A DNA stretch of 64,000 nt from positions 23,786 through 87,785 of the forward strand of contig NZ_DASZBU010000018.1 in assembly GCF_035943815.1 (NCBI RefSeq), read 5' to 3'. The stretch's first letter is position 1; every line of letters begins with the position of its first letter. The translations under genes were made by a program, and so were the position numbers. The stretch comes from Frateuria_A sp035943815 (GTDB lineage Bacteria; Pseudomonadota; Gammaproteobacteria; Xanthomonadales; Rhodanobacteraceae). This document shows, piece by piece, positions 34,366 through 42,802 of this stretch. Below the pieces are notes generated by a model. The model worked only from the letters and a program-made list of their open reading frames with translations, made no database searches and was not told the origin of the DNA.

Positions 34366-36039
34366 CTACATCGGCCCGCGCTCGACCTGGCGCTCGCGCT
34401 GCATCAGCGTCCATTCGGCGTGTTCGGTCAGCGCCGCGTGGCCGAGCGCGCGCAGGATGGCGCGCTGTTCCGCGGAATTGGCCGCACGGTCCAACGCGGT
34501 GCGCGCGGCACCGAAGATGCGTTCCATGAAGCGATACTGCTTGAGCAGCACCTTGTCCGCCTTGCGGTAGGCATAGGCCTCGCGCACCGCGGCGATGATG
34601 GAGAGGATGCCCATCAGCGCCACCAGCGAGCCCTTGATCTGCTCGTCCAGGCGCAGCGCGAAGATCGCCAGCAGCACGCTGATCGAGACGCCGCCCCACA
34701 GGCTCAGCGCGCCCAGGGCTTCGGTGACGCGGTGCAGGCCGGCGCACTCGATGCTCTTGCGCTCGTAGTAATGCAGCTGGCCGGACCGGCCGGAGCGGCC
34801 CACCCATTCGTCGATGACGCAGGCCAGCGCCGCCGCATCGGCCGCGGGCGCGTGGCTGGGAGGCAGGCCGGCCGCGCGCATGACGTTGCGGATCCAGCCC
34901 AGTTCCACGTTCTGCTTCTGCAGGAAATCGTCGTGTGCGAAGGCGTAGTCCCGCGTCAGCGAGATGCCGGCCCGGCGCCAGTAGGACTGGATGCGCAGGC
35001 CTTCGGCCAATGCGCGGTAGTCCAGGTACTTGCGGTGCCAGCCGCGCCGGTTGGCCACGGCGGCGACCGCCATGCCCAGCGCGAACAGCACCAGGAACAG
35101 ATAGATCAGGCCGTTCTGCGCGCGGAAGTGCGCGTAGCAGGTGAAGGCGGCGCCCATCAGCGCCGCCAGGGTGTAGATGGTGCGCATCGACAACAGCACG
35201 CGGCGCTGGTAGTGCACCGCCAGCCAGTCGGCCTCGCGGAAGGTGCGGTCGATGCCCATGTCGGCGGCGGCATCGCCGGCAGGTGCGGGCGCCGTTCCGA
35301 TCGCGGCCGCGTGCGCCTTGCAGTCGGCGTTGAACTCGGCCATGTGCTCGAACATCAGCCGGAACAGCGCCGGCATGGCCGGTTCGGGCGCGTCGGCCGC
35401 CGCATGGCACCAGTGCGCCGTCACCGGCGGGCGCTGGCCTTCCGGCACGTCGGCGCGGGCGCAGCGGATGTGGAACAGCAGCCGCTCGTCGCCCGCGCCG
35501 AGGATGTGGCGCGGGTCGCGCTCCTGGCCAGGCGGCCCGGGCAGGGTGCCGGTAAGGTGGTAGCGCACGATCTGCGCGGTGCCGCCGATCCGGTCGGAGG
35601 GCTGCTCGTCCCAGATCGCCAGCAGGATGTGGCAATGGCTGGCGATGTACACCCCGGCCTGTGCGTACTGCCGGTCGCGCGCGTCGCCGGGGTTGCTGAT
35701 CTCGTGGCGCGTGTGGCCCTGCCGGGTCGGCAGCACGATCGTCTCGGCCCGCGCGCACAGCGCCTCGAAGGCCTCGCGCGAGGCGGCACCGGCGAAGTCC
35801 TCCTCGTACAGCGCGGGCGGCAGCGGAAGCGGCGCGATGAGCCGCGCGCCGACCCGCAGCCCCTCCTCGGCGACCAGGCGGTCACCGCCTTCGGCCAGTG
35901 CGGAGAGCACGACCAGCGGCAGGCCCGGGAAGGCCTGCTGCAGTTCACCAAGGAACGTGCGCACGCGCAGGCGGATGGTCTCCGTGTCCCCGGGTGGCAG
36001 GTCGCGATGGCTGGTCACGCCGATCACCAGAGGCGTCAT
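34366..36039 (-). CDS. SLOG-like N-terminal domain with SLATT/DUF4231-like membrane region
   Basis: The 557-residue protein begins with a Rossmann-like fold, VIGVTSHRDL then LVVLSALAEGGDRLVAEEGL and LPLPPALYEEDF, similar to the SLOG superfamily that binds nucleotide-derived ligands. The second half has two pairs of membrane helices (about residues 285-330 and 460-505) around KYLDYRALAEGLRIQSYWRR, typical of SLATT/DUF4231-type membrane effectors. SLOG and SLATT domains are known from bacterial conflict systems. It is the last gene of an operon with TIR-TPR and two small proteins. A hairpin lies in the 87-base gap before it. The ligand-sensing plus pore model is inference. Confidence 0.65.
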   Translation of the reverse strand: MTPLVIGVTSHRDLPPGDTETIRLRVRTFLGELQQAFPGLPLVVLSALAEGGDRLVAEEGLRVGARLIAPLPLPPALYEEDFAGAASREAFEALCARAETIVLPTRQGHTRHEISNPGDARDRQYAQAGVYIASHCHILLAIWDEQPSDRIGGTAQIVRYHLTGTLPGPPGQERDPRHILGAGDERLLFHIRCARADVPEGQRPPVTAHWCHAAADAPEPAMPALFRLMFEHMAEFNADCKAHAAAIGTAPAPAGDAAADMGIDRTFREADWLAVHYQRRVLLSMRTIYTLAALMGAAFTCYAHFRAQNGLIYLFLVLFALGMAVAAVANRRGWHRKYLDYRALAEGLRIQSYWRRAGISLTRDYAFAHDDFLQKQNVELGWIRNVMRAAGLPPSHAPAADAAALACVIDEWVGRSGRSGQLHYYERKSIECAGLHRVTEALGALSLWGGVSISVLLAIFALRLDEQIKGSLVALMGILSIIAAVREAYAYRKADKVLLKQYRFMERIFGAARTALDRAANSAEQRAILRALGHAALTEHAEWTLMQRERQVERGPM

Positions 36040-36089
36040 GGAAGCTCCCGGCTCCAGGATGCGCCGCGCTGGCCGGCGCGTGCCCGCGG

Positions 36090-36117
36090 CCCCGCGCCGC
36101 TTGCCGGCGGCGCGGGG
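36090..36117 (-). other. GC-rich hairpin after the 48-residue gene
   Basis: CCCCGCGCCGC (36090-36100) pairs perfectly with GCGGCGCGGGG (36107-36117) over a 6-base loop. It lies 9 bases beyond the stop codon, between the small gene and the SLOG-like gene. It lacks a U-tract, so it may stabilise or attenuate the transcript rather than end it. Confidence 0.6.
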
Positions 36118-36126
36118 CGAGGGTGC

Positions 36127-36273
36127 TCAGTTGTTCTTGATCGATGGGTGGGTGGTGGTGTCGGGCGTCAGCGTGCCGGAGAACTGGGGTTCGGCAAGCG
36201 GGGCCTGCTCGTCGGATGGCGAGTCGGGGGTGAGCTCCGGCGTGGGAGCCTGGGGTTCGCGTGGCTGGGACAT
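36127..36273 (-). CDS. 48-residue small protein ending in PSIKNN
   Basis: This short Pro/Glu/Asp-rich protein has the sequence style PREPQAPTPELTPDSPSDEQ and ends THPSIKNN. The last six residues and the 15 terminal bases are identical to those of the next small gene upstream. GGAGG precedes ATG 36273. It has no hydrophobic segment and is probably disordered except for the tail. It lies within the TIR operon. The shared tail suggests that both proteins are handled by the same partner. Confidence 0.6.
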   Translation of the reverse strand: MSQPREPQAPTPELTPDSPSDEQAPLAEPQFSGTLTPDTTTHPSIKNN

Positions 36274-36327
36274 GATTGCCTCCGCTGGGCGGGCGGCCGG
36301 GGACGGCCGCGGCTTGCGTGTACGTCG

Positions 36328-36344
36328 CGGGCCGTTACGGCCCG
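36328..36344 (-). other. short GC-rich hairpin after the 122-residue gene
   Basis: CGGGCCG (36328-36334) pairs with CGGCCCG (36338-36344) over loop TTA, 21 bases beyond the stop. Both small genes of the operon are thus followed by a hairpin. Confidence 0.5.
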
Positions 36345-36365
36345 GTGACGCGGGCGCGAGGGTGG

Positions 36366-36734
36366 TCAGTTGTTCTTGATGGAGGGGTTGGTGTTGGTGC
36401 CGGTGGTGTCGAGCGTGGAGTAGGTCTGGCCATCGAGCGCCACGCTCAGGCGGTAGACCCAGTCGCCGCTGCTGGCCGCATTTTTGTTGAGGTCGGTCAT
36501 CTGCATGCTTTTGCCGTTGGACGACGGTTCGGCCGGCCCGAAGATGCCGTCGGGTGGCGTGTCCACCCAGGCGAGCGGCTGCAATTGCCCGTTGGCGGCA
36601 TCGCCCTCCAGCTGCCACACGATCGTCTGCGGCTGCGCGCTGCGGTCGATGTGGTTGGCATTGCCGTTCTGGTCGATGTCGACCGTCCAGGGCTGGGTCG
36701 ATTTGTCCAGGGTGACGCGAAGCAGGTGCTCCAT
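36366..36734 (-). CDS. 122-residue protein ending in PSIKNN (DP-EP-like)
   Basis: The product looks like a compact beta-sandwich: RVTLDKSTQPWTVDIDQNGN, PQTIVWQLEGDA, then IFGPAEPSSNGKSMQMTDLN and GDWVYRLSVALDGQTYST. It ends TNPSIKNN. The pattern resembles small proteins called DP-EP family in databases, but I hold that assignment loosely. AAAGGAG precedes ATG 36734. It starts 40 bases after the TIR-TPR gene and leads into the 48-residue gene. It has no signal peptide, so it is a candidate cytoplasmic ligand or sensor for the TIR-TPR protein. Confidence 0.6.
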   Translation of the reverse strand: MEHLLRVTLDKSTQPWTVDIDQNGNANHIDRSAQPQTIVWQLEGDAANGQLQPLAWVDTPPDGIFGPAEPSSNGKSMQMTDLNKNAASSGDWVYRLSVALDGQTYSTLDTTGTNTNPSIKNN

Positions 36735-36774
36735 GGCGTTCTCCTTTGCTGGCGGGGGGAAATCGCGGTGTTCT

Positions 36775-38928
36775 TCAGCGCACATCGGCCAAGGCTGCGC
36801 CGTCGAGCGCGTCGCGCAGGCGTTGTGCGAAGGCCGGGTTGGGCGGGAAGGGGATGCGGGCCTGGCGCAGCTCCTGCATGAGCGCCGCGTCGCGGTAGCC
36901 GGACGCCCAGAGCTGGCGCGCGAGCGGCTGCGCCTCGGCGGTCCGGTCCAGCGCGAGCAGCGCGTCCACGCGCAGCGCGAGCAGGCGTACGTCGGCCGCG
37001 CCGCCGCGCACGCCGGCCAGGCGTTGCAGCGCCTTCTCGCGCAGTCGGCGGGCGCCGGCCGCGTCCTGCAGCTCGGCCAGTTGCAGGTCGGCGCGGGCGC
37101 TGGCGAGCAGCAGCGTGCGTTCTTCCGGCTGCCTGGCGAGCTGCGCCGCGAGCACGCGTGACGCAGCGCGTGCGTCGATCAGCGCCGCGCCCCGCGCGCC
37201 GCCGGCGAGCAGCACGGCGGCCCGTTCGGTCTGCGCCTGTGCCAGGTCCTGCTGCCAGTCGGTGTTGTCGGGATCGTGACGCGCGAGGGTCTGCAGCGTC
37301 GCGACTGCGCGCGCCAGCAGGCTGGCGGCGGTGCGGGAATCGCCCTGCATTCGCCGCAGCCGTCCGAGTTGGGTGGCGTAGAGGCCCACCTTGTCCTGGA
37401 AGTTCGCCTGCGCCGGGTCGAACCGGTGCAGATTCTCCGCGGTGGACAAGGCCTGGCTCAGCGCATCGGCGGCCCGCCCGTCCTCGCCGGCCAGCAGCAA
37501 CGTACGGCCGAGGATGCCGCGCACCCGGGCCATGTTCTCGCGCTGGTCGTTGTCGTTCGGCCGGGCATTGGCCAGCCGCGTTTCGATCGCATCGTCGGCG
37601 GCGTATTCCGTGATCGCCTGGAGCAGCTGCCCCTGCACGAGCGCGAGCTTGCCGAGGTTGTTGTGCGCCTCGCCCAGGTGTTCCAGCCACTCGCGCCTGG
37701 GCGAGGGCTGCAGGGCGAGCCGGCGGCAGCGCTCGAGCATGCGACGGTAGTGCGCGCCGGCCTCGTCCAGCCGGCCGCGCGCTTCGAACACGTGGCCGAT
37801 GTCGTTGTCCAGCGTGCTCAGTTCGAACAGCACCTGCGGGTCGCCGCCCGCCTCCGCGCCCATGCGCTCGAGCGTGGACTGCGCGCCACCGAAGGCCCGC
37901 GCCGCCTCGTCCAGGTCGCCGCGGTACCAATCGGCCATGCCGATGAACGCCTGCACGCGTGCGTAGGCGATCTGCCGCTCGCGGTCGGACGGCGCCGCCT
38001 CGGCCAGCCGGCGCGCGAGCGGGGCGGCCGCCCCGAAAGCGCTTGCCGCCGGCGCGAGCTGGCCCTGGTCCATGCGCACGCTGCCGATCTTTTCCAGCGC
38101 CTTGACGCGCTGCTCGAGCGCCTCGTCGGTGACGTCGGTCGCCGGCAGCGAGTGGAAGTAGGCCATCGCCTTGTCGTCGACCGCTTCCATGATGTCCAGC
38201 CGCTGCACCTGCGCGAGCTTGTCGTTGAGGTCGCCGAGCATGAAGCCGACCAGATCCTCGGCCTGCTTCTGGCGGCGCTCGGCGGCGTGGCGGGCGAGCA
38301 CGGCCTCGATCGCCAGCAGGCTGGTCACCAGCATCACCGCCGTGGCCAGCGCAGCTATCGCGGTCAGCCGGCGGTTGCGCCGCTGCAGCTCGCGCCGGCG
38401 CAGCTGATCCAGTTCCAGATCCAGCAGCCCGGCGATCAGCTTGAGCCTTGCGCTGGGTTTGCCGTCCTTGCCCGGGCGCACGTCGGCGGCGAGGGGTTCG
38501 GCGCCGCCCTGGCGCAACGCGGGCGGCAGGCATTCCTCCGGCGCGCCGGCATTCGGTTCGCCGGCGACGATCAGGCAGAAGATGCGATCGCCCCGGCCCA
38601 GGCGCTGGAACGTCTCCAGTTCCTGCTCGACCCAGTGCGAGGCCGCCGCGGCCGGTGAGCAGATCACGATGAGGTTGGCGGACTGGCGTAGCGCTTGCGC
38701 GACCTTGTCGCCCAGATCGGGCGAGCTGGCCAGTTCATCGCGGTCGCGGAAGATCGGCGCGAGGCGGCGGGTCACCGTGCCGGCGCGGGTTTCCTTGCCC
38801 ACCAGCCGCGTGGGTACGCGGTAGGTTTCCAGGCCACGGTGCAGCCACTCCGCCCACGCCTTGTCGTGGTGGCTGTAGCTGATGAAGGCGCGGTACCGGT
38901 ACGCCTGTGCGTGGAATGCCTGGTCCAT
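36775..38928 (-). CDS. TIR-domain, transmembrane, TPR-repeat protein
   Basis: The 717-residue protein starts with a TIR domain (about residues 10-150): YRAFISYSHHDKAWAEWLHR, IFRDRDELASS, and SHWVEQELETF containing the candidate NADase Glu. A single membrane helix lies near residues 184-206, then a linker AEDLVGFMLGDLNDKL. About eleven tetratricopeptide-like helical repeats run to the C-terminus. TIR domains in bacteria often cleave NAD+ or make cyclic signals in defence; TPR parts bind partner proteins. It is the first gene of the operon and diverges from the metallo-beta-lactamase gene. Whether the TIR domain is catalytic cannot be settled from sequence. Confidence 0.8.
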   Translation of the reverse strand: MDQAFHAQAYRYRAFISYSHHDKAWAEWLHRGLETYRVPTRLVGKETRAGTVTRRLAPIFRDRDELASSPDLGDKVAQALRQSANLIVICSPAAAASHWVEQELETFQRLGRGDRIFCLIVAGEPNAGAPEECLPPALRQGGAEPLAADVRPGKDGKPSARLKLIAGLLDLELDQLRRRELQRRNRRLTAIAALATAVMLVTSLLAIEAVLARHAAERRQKQAEDLVGFMLGDLNDKLAQVQRLDIMEAVDDKAMAYFHSLPATDVTDEALEQRVKALEKIGSVRMDQGQLAPAASAFGAAAPLARRLAEAAPSDRERQIAYARVQAFIGMADWYRGDLDEAARAFGGAQSTLERMGAEAGGDPQVLFELSTLDNDIGHVFEARGRLDEAGAHYRRMLERCRRLALQPSPRREWLEHLGEAHNNLGKLALVQGQLLQAITEYAADDAIETRLANARPNDNDQRENMARVRGILGRTLLLAGEDGRAADALSQALSTAENLHRFDPAQANFQDKVGLYATQLGRLRRMQGDSRTAASLLARAVATLQTLARHDPDNTDWQQDLAQAQTERAAVLLAGGARGAALIDARAASRVLAAQLARQPEERTLLLASARADLQLAELQDAAGARRLREKALQRLAGVRGGAADVRLLALRVDALLALDRTAEAQPLARQLWASGYRDAALMQELRQARIPFPPNPAFAQRLRDALDGAALADVR

Positions 38929-39115
38929 GACGCCGACCCCGATGCGGTCGCTGGCGGCTGAGCGAACCTAGCACCGCGGGCGTGACGGTCCGCTCACGGG
39001 CACCGTTGCCTTCGCCCACCGCCCGCCGCGGCTACCTGCCTGCGTGGCGCCCGTATTCCGCCGTCCGCCTGCCAGGGGCTTTGGCCATGCTTGCCGCTTC
39101 GCCACGGAGTCCGCC

Positions 39116-40018
39116 ATGTCCTTACGCGTCCTGCCCGCCCTCGCAGTGGCCTTCGGCCTGATCCTCGCGCCTGCAGTGACGCGCGCAGCCCAGCCCTCGG
39201 GCAAGCCGCCCCAGGCCATCTACGGCCAGCAATGGAATGCGCCGCAGAAGCCTTTCCGCATCTACGGCAACACCTGGTACGTGGGCCCGCATGGCCTCTC
39301 GGCGTTGATCGTCGATACGGGCCACGGGCTGGCCTTGTTCGACGGCGACCTGCCCGCATCCGCGGCGCTGATCGAGGCGAACATCCGCACGCTCGGGTTC
39401 CGCGTGCGCGACGTCAAATGGATCCTCAACTCGCACGCCCACGCCGACCATGCCGGCGGCATCGCCGCGTTGCAGCGGGACAGCGGGGCGCAGGTGCTGG
39501 CCAGTGCGCAGGGCGCGCCCGCGCTGGAGCTCGGCGGAGCCGACCCGAGCGACCCGCAGTACAGCCTGGCGCTGACGTATCCCGCCGTCGAACATGTGAG
39601 GCCCGTGCGCGACGGCGAAACCCTGCAACTGGGCGACGTGGCGATCACCGCGCACTACACGCCCGGCCACACCCCCGGGAGCACGTCGTGGACCTGGGAC
39701 TCGTGCAGCGAAGGCCACTGCCTGCACATGGTCTACGCGGACAGCCTCACCGCGCTCGGATCCTCCGTATTCCGCTACAGCGACCACCCGCAGCAGATGA
39801 ACACATTCCGCCGGTCGATCGCCATCGTGGCCGCACTCCCTTGCGACATCCTGCTGACGCCACACCCCGACGCCAGCGGCTTCTGGCAGAAAGTGGCGCG
39901 GCGCAAGTCCGACACCGACAGCGCGCCGCTGGTCGATGCGGGCGCGTGCCGCGCCTACGCCGCGACCGCCACCGAAAAGCTCGATGCGACGCTGGCAGGA
40001 GAGCGGGCGAAGAAGTAG
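39116..40018 (+). CDS. subclass B3 metallo-beta-lactamase-type hydrolase
   Basis: The 300-residue product has a signal peptide (about residues 1-25, TRAAQ) and the metallo-beta-lactamase fold. Zinc ligands are visible in NSHAHADHAGGIA (HxHxDH), in YTPGHTPGSTSW (His) and in LLTPHPD (His). The overall length and the GQQWNAPQKPFRIYGNTWYV opening fit subclass B3 beta-lactamases, which are common intrinsic genes in environmental Xanthomonadales. Codon style matches the neighbours and no mobile element adjoins it, so it is probably an intrinsic gene. Activity on carbapenems is possible but not shown. Confidence 0.82.
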   Translation: MSLRVLPALAVAFGLILAPAVTRAAQPSGKPPQAIYGQQWNAPQKPFRIYGNTWYVGPHGLSALIVDTGHGLALFDGDLPASAALIEANIRTLGFRVRDVKWILNSHAHADHAGGIAALQRDSGAQVLASAQGAPALELGGADPSDPQYSLALTYPAVEHVRPVRDGETLQLGDVAITAHYTPGHTPGSTSWTWDSCSEGHCLHMVYADSLTALGSSVFRYSDHPQQMNTFRRSIAIVAALPCDILLTPHPDASGFWQKVARRKSDTDSAPLVDAGACRAYAATATEKLDATLAGERAKK

Positions 40019-40083
40019 CAGGGTGAGAGCCTGGCGCGCACTCGCAAAGCACCCACGCCCGCGGTACGTGGCGCCACCGTTGT

Positions 40084-40737
40084 TTACACGCCTGGATTCG
40101 TGCCCGTAAACACCGCCAGCTGCGCGGCGAATGCGCGCTTGTAGGCGGGACGCGCTTCGCCGCGGGCGACGTAGGCGGCGAGGTTGGGGTACTCGTCGAG
40201 CAGGCCGGAGGCCTTCAGCCGGAGCAGCACGCCCACCATCATCAGGTCGCCGGCGCTGAAGGCGCCATCCAGCCAGTCGGCGTCGGCGAGCCGAAGCGAA
40301 AGCTCGCCCAGCCGCTGGCGAATGCGGTCCTTGATCAGCGGCAGGCGTTGTTCGGACCAGGGCTTGTCGCCCTCGGCGAACTTCGCCGTCTGGAGCTCGA
40401 GGATCGGCGCTTCCATGGTATTGAGCGCGGCGAACATCCATGCAATGGCCCGCGCCCGGGCGTCCGCGCCCTCGGGCAGCAGGCCGGCGTGGCGTTGCGC
40501 CAGGTGCAGCACGATGGCGCCCGACTCGAACAGGACCAGGTCGCCTTCCTCATAGGTCGGTATCTGCCCGAACGGATGAAGCGCGCGATGGGCGGGCTCC
40601 TTCATTGCCTTGAAGGAGAGCAGCCGGACCTCGTAGGGCTTGCCCACTTCCTCGAGCGCCCAGCGGACGCGCATGTCGCGCGCTAGCCCCTGGCCGCGAT
40701 CGGGCGAATGTTCGAAGGCGGTGATGGTCGGTGTCAT
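40084..40737 (-). CDS. glutathione S-transferase family protein
   Basis: The 217-residue protein has an N-terminal thioredoxin-like domain with RVRWALEEVGKPYEVRLLSF, HPFGQIPTYEEGDLVLFESG (cis-Pro and the Glu-Ser that hold glutathione gamma-Glu), and a helical C-terminal domain with FSAGDLMMVGVLLRL. A catalytic Ser or Cys near residue 12-18 is likely. It should conjugate or reduce electrophiles with glutathione in the cytosol. ATG 40737 was chosen over an upstream in-frame ATG. It is monocistronic. Confidence 0.85.
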   Translation of the reverse strand: MTPTITAFEHSPDRGQGLARDMRVRWALEEVGKPYEVRLLSFKAMKEPAHRALHPFGQIPTYEEGDLVLFESGAIVLHLAQRHAGLLPEGADARARAIAWMFAALNTMEAPILELQTAKFAEGDKPWSEQRLPLIKDRIRQRLGELSLRLADADWLDGAFSAGDLMMVGVLLRLKASGLLDEYPNLAAYVARGEARPAYKRAFAAQLAVFTGTNPGV

Positions 40738-40864
40738 CGATAGGTTCCCAGGTGATGTCATGGTCATTCGGTGCATGGCAGGGTGCGGGCCGGCGAGCGG
40801 TATCGTCACACCGCGAGCCGCCACACCGATCGCAGGTTCTTCCAACGAGGCCACAAGCGCGGCA

Positions 40865-41344
40865 TCAGCCGCGCCGCGCGGCCTCGATCGCGGCGATGTC
40901 GATCTTGGTCATTTTCATCATGGCATCGAACGCGCGCTTGGCCGCGGCCGCGTCGGGGTCGGTGACCGCGGCGGTCAGCGCGCGCGGGGTGATCTGCCAC
41001 GAAAGGCCCCAGCGATCCTTGCACCAGCCGCAGGCGCTGGGCTGGCCCCCGTTGCCGATGATCGCGTCCCACAGACGGTCGGTTTCGGCCTGGTCGTTGG
41101 TGGCCACCTGGAACGAGAAAGCCTCGGTCTGCGGGAACCCCGGGCCGCCGTTCAGGCCCAGACACGGGATGCCCATGACCGTGAACTCGACGGTCAACAC
41201 GTCGCCCTGTTGCCCTGCCGGATAATCGCCCGGCGCGCGATGCACTGCGCCCACGGCACTGCCTGGAAACGTCTGGGCGTAGAAGGTGGCGGCGTCCAGG
41301 GCGGTGCCGTCGTACCAGAGGCAGATCGTGTTCTTGGCGGTCAT
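40865..41344 (-). CDS. VOC-superfamily PhnB-like protein
   Basis: The 159-residue protein has two glyoxalase-fold units and the signatures LWYDGTALDAATFYAQTFPG, FTVMGIPCLGLNGGPGF and the closing GWCKDRWGLSWQITP. These mark the PhnB / 3-dmu-9_3-mt family. These cytosolic proteins often lack known substrates; the C-terminal GWCKDRWG motif is conserved. It stands alone, transcribed in the same direction as the GST gene. Confidence 0.85.
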   Translation of the reverse strand: MTAKNTICLWYDGTALDAATFYAQTFPGSAVGAVHRAPGDYPAGQQGDVLTVEFTVMGIPCLGLNGGPGFPQTEAFSFQVATNDQAETDRLWDAIIGNGGQPSACGWCKDRWGLSWQITPRALTAAVTDPDAAAAKRAFDAMMKMTKIDIAAIEAARRG

Positions 41345-41499
41345 TGCGCGTCTCCAGGTTCAGGTCACGGTGCCCCTTATGCCTGCGACGAACGACCAGC
41401 GCAAAAATCGACAACGACCCTGGGGCCACGATCACGCGTGGCCCGCCTCATCCGCGGCAGCCTGGGTCGCCGGGCTGCGCGGTTGCCTTTTTTCTTGTG

Positions 41500-42054
41500 T
41501 CAGCGGACGGGCACCATCAGGTGCCGGTAGGGCGTGCCCGACCACATGACATAGGGCGCGTCGGTCTGGGGATCGGCCAGTTTCGGGTACTGGTCGTAGA
41601 AGGCGTCGTCCGCGCCGACCACCATGACGTGCGGGCCGGTCCTGATCCAGTGCTTCGAGCCGGGCGTCTTGGCATATGGATCGGTGTTGCTAGCGTCGGT
41701 GCCGCCCTCGAGCATGTACATCAATCCGACCTGGCCGGCCGGCGGTGTCGCATGGGTCAGCCAGGCATGCATCCAGGCCATCGCCGCCTTGTCGGCGCAC
41801 ATCGGGTCGGGGCCGGGCGTGGCGGGTGCATCGGGAATACAGGTGAAGCCATTGGTGCCCTGGCGCAGGGTGCGCATGCTGCCGTCGGGGGCGACGGCCA
41901 TGACGGTGGCGTGCGGCCCCACGCCTGCGGGCGCCGCGCGCATGGCGCTTGCGATGAGCTTGGCATCGCTGGCTGCCTCGGGGTGGGCAGCTTGCACTGC
42001 GCCGGCGGCCAGGAGTGTGGTGGCAAATACGAGCGGGGCGATCGAAGTGCGCAT
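41500..42054 (-). CDS. secreted hypothetical protein, TNGF-motif family
   Basis: The 184-residue product has a signal peptide ending near VQAAHP (residue 21). The mature part shows HATVMAVAPDGS, GTNGFTCIPDAP, a cysteine in PMCADK and VGLMYMLEGGTDAS, then PYVMWSGTPYRHLMVPV at the end. The order of motifs (ATV, GTNGFxC, MYM/CYM) is shared with the protein at 17496-18317, so the two are paralogues of an unnamed exported family. GGGAGG precedes ATG 42054 by 5 nt. Confidence 0.65.
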   Translation of the reverse strand: MRTSIAPLVFATTLLAAGAVQAAHPEAASDAKLIASAMRAAPAGVGPHATVMAVAPDGSMRTLRQGTNGFTCIPDAPATPGPDPMCADKAAMAWMHAWLTHATPPAGQVGLMYMLEGGTDASNTDPYAKTPGSKHWIRTGPHVMVVGADDAFYDQYPKLADPQTDAPYVMWSGTPYRHLMVPVR

Positions 42055-42316
42055 GGCAACCTCCCGTAACAACTGGCACGGCCAGTCCGGGGTTCCCGAG
42101 CGAAGCGTGTCCCCCCTTGCGTTACCTGCGGATCAAGCGCGGGTCATGGAGCGGTGGTATCGACCGCTGCCGGCTTCCCGCGGACAACTCGGATGCTGAT
42201 GACGCCGGCCGGGACGTGCCACCGCGGGCCGGGCACGACCGTGCGATAGGCGGCTGCGCGTGGATCCCGGGCTGGATGCTAGGCTGCCGCTTCATCCGGA
42301 GCGGCAGGAGCAGGCG

Positions 42317-42784
42317 ATGTACAAGTCACGTCGTTGGATCGCATGCGGCCTGCTGCTGGCATGCGCCATCGGACCGGCCTTCGGCGGAGGCAGTGCCGAC
42401 GAGGCGGCGGCCATCCGCCAGGTGATGGCCGCCCAGCAGGCAGCGTGGAACCGCGCCGACGTCGAGACTTTCATGCAGGGATACAAGGACGCGCCCGACA
42501 CCACCTTCGTCGGCCGCTCCGTCCGCAAGGGCTATCGCGCGATTCTCGAAAGCTACCGCCGGCACTATGCCGGCAAGGCGCAGATGGGCCGGCTCACCTT
42601 TTCCGATATCGACGTGCGGCTGCTTCCCTGCGCCCATGGCGAGGCGCGCTATGCGGCGGTAACCGGCCGCTTCCATCTCGACCGCACGGCGCACGGCGAG
42701 GTTGCGCAGGACGACGGCGTGTATTCGCTGCTGTGGGAGAAGACCGCGCAGGGCTGGAAGATCATCCTGGACCATTCCAGCTGA
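42317..42784 (+). CDS. secreted SnoaL/DUF4440-like protein
   Basis: The 155-residue product has a signal peptide (about residues 1-23, AFGGG) and an NTF2-like cone fold: IRQVMAAQQAAWNRADVETF, GYKDAPDTTFVG, YRAILESYRRHY and the C-terminal WEKTAQGWKIILDHSS. These are typical DUF4440/SnoaL ketosteroid-isomerase-like features. No catalytic assignment can be made. GGAG lies 8 nt before ATG 42317. It is convergent with the thiopurine methyltransferase gene. Confidence 0.75.
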   Translation: MYKSRRWIACGLLLACAIGPAFGGGSADEAAAIRQVMAAQQAAWNRADVETFMQGYKDAPDTTFVGRSVRKGYRAILESYRRHYAGKAQMGRLTFSDIDVRLLPCAHGEARYAAVTGRFHLDRTAHGEVAQDDGVYSLLWEKTAQGWKIILDHSS

Positions 42785-42802
42785 GCGCCCGGCGGCGCGG
42801 GT

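Noticed and set aside
39116..40018. Horizontally acquired resistance gene
   Set aside because: No integron, insertion sequence or composition change adjoins it. B3 enzymes are common intrinsic genes in this group.
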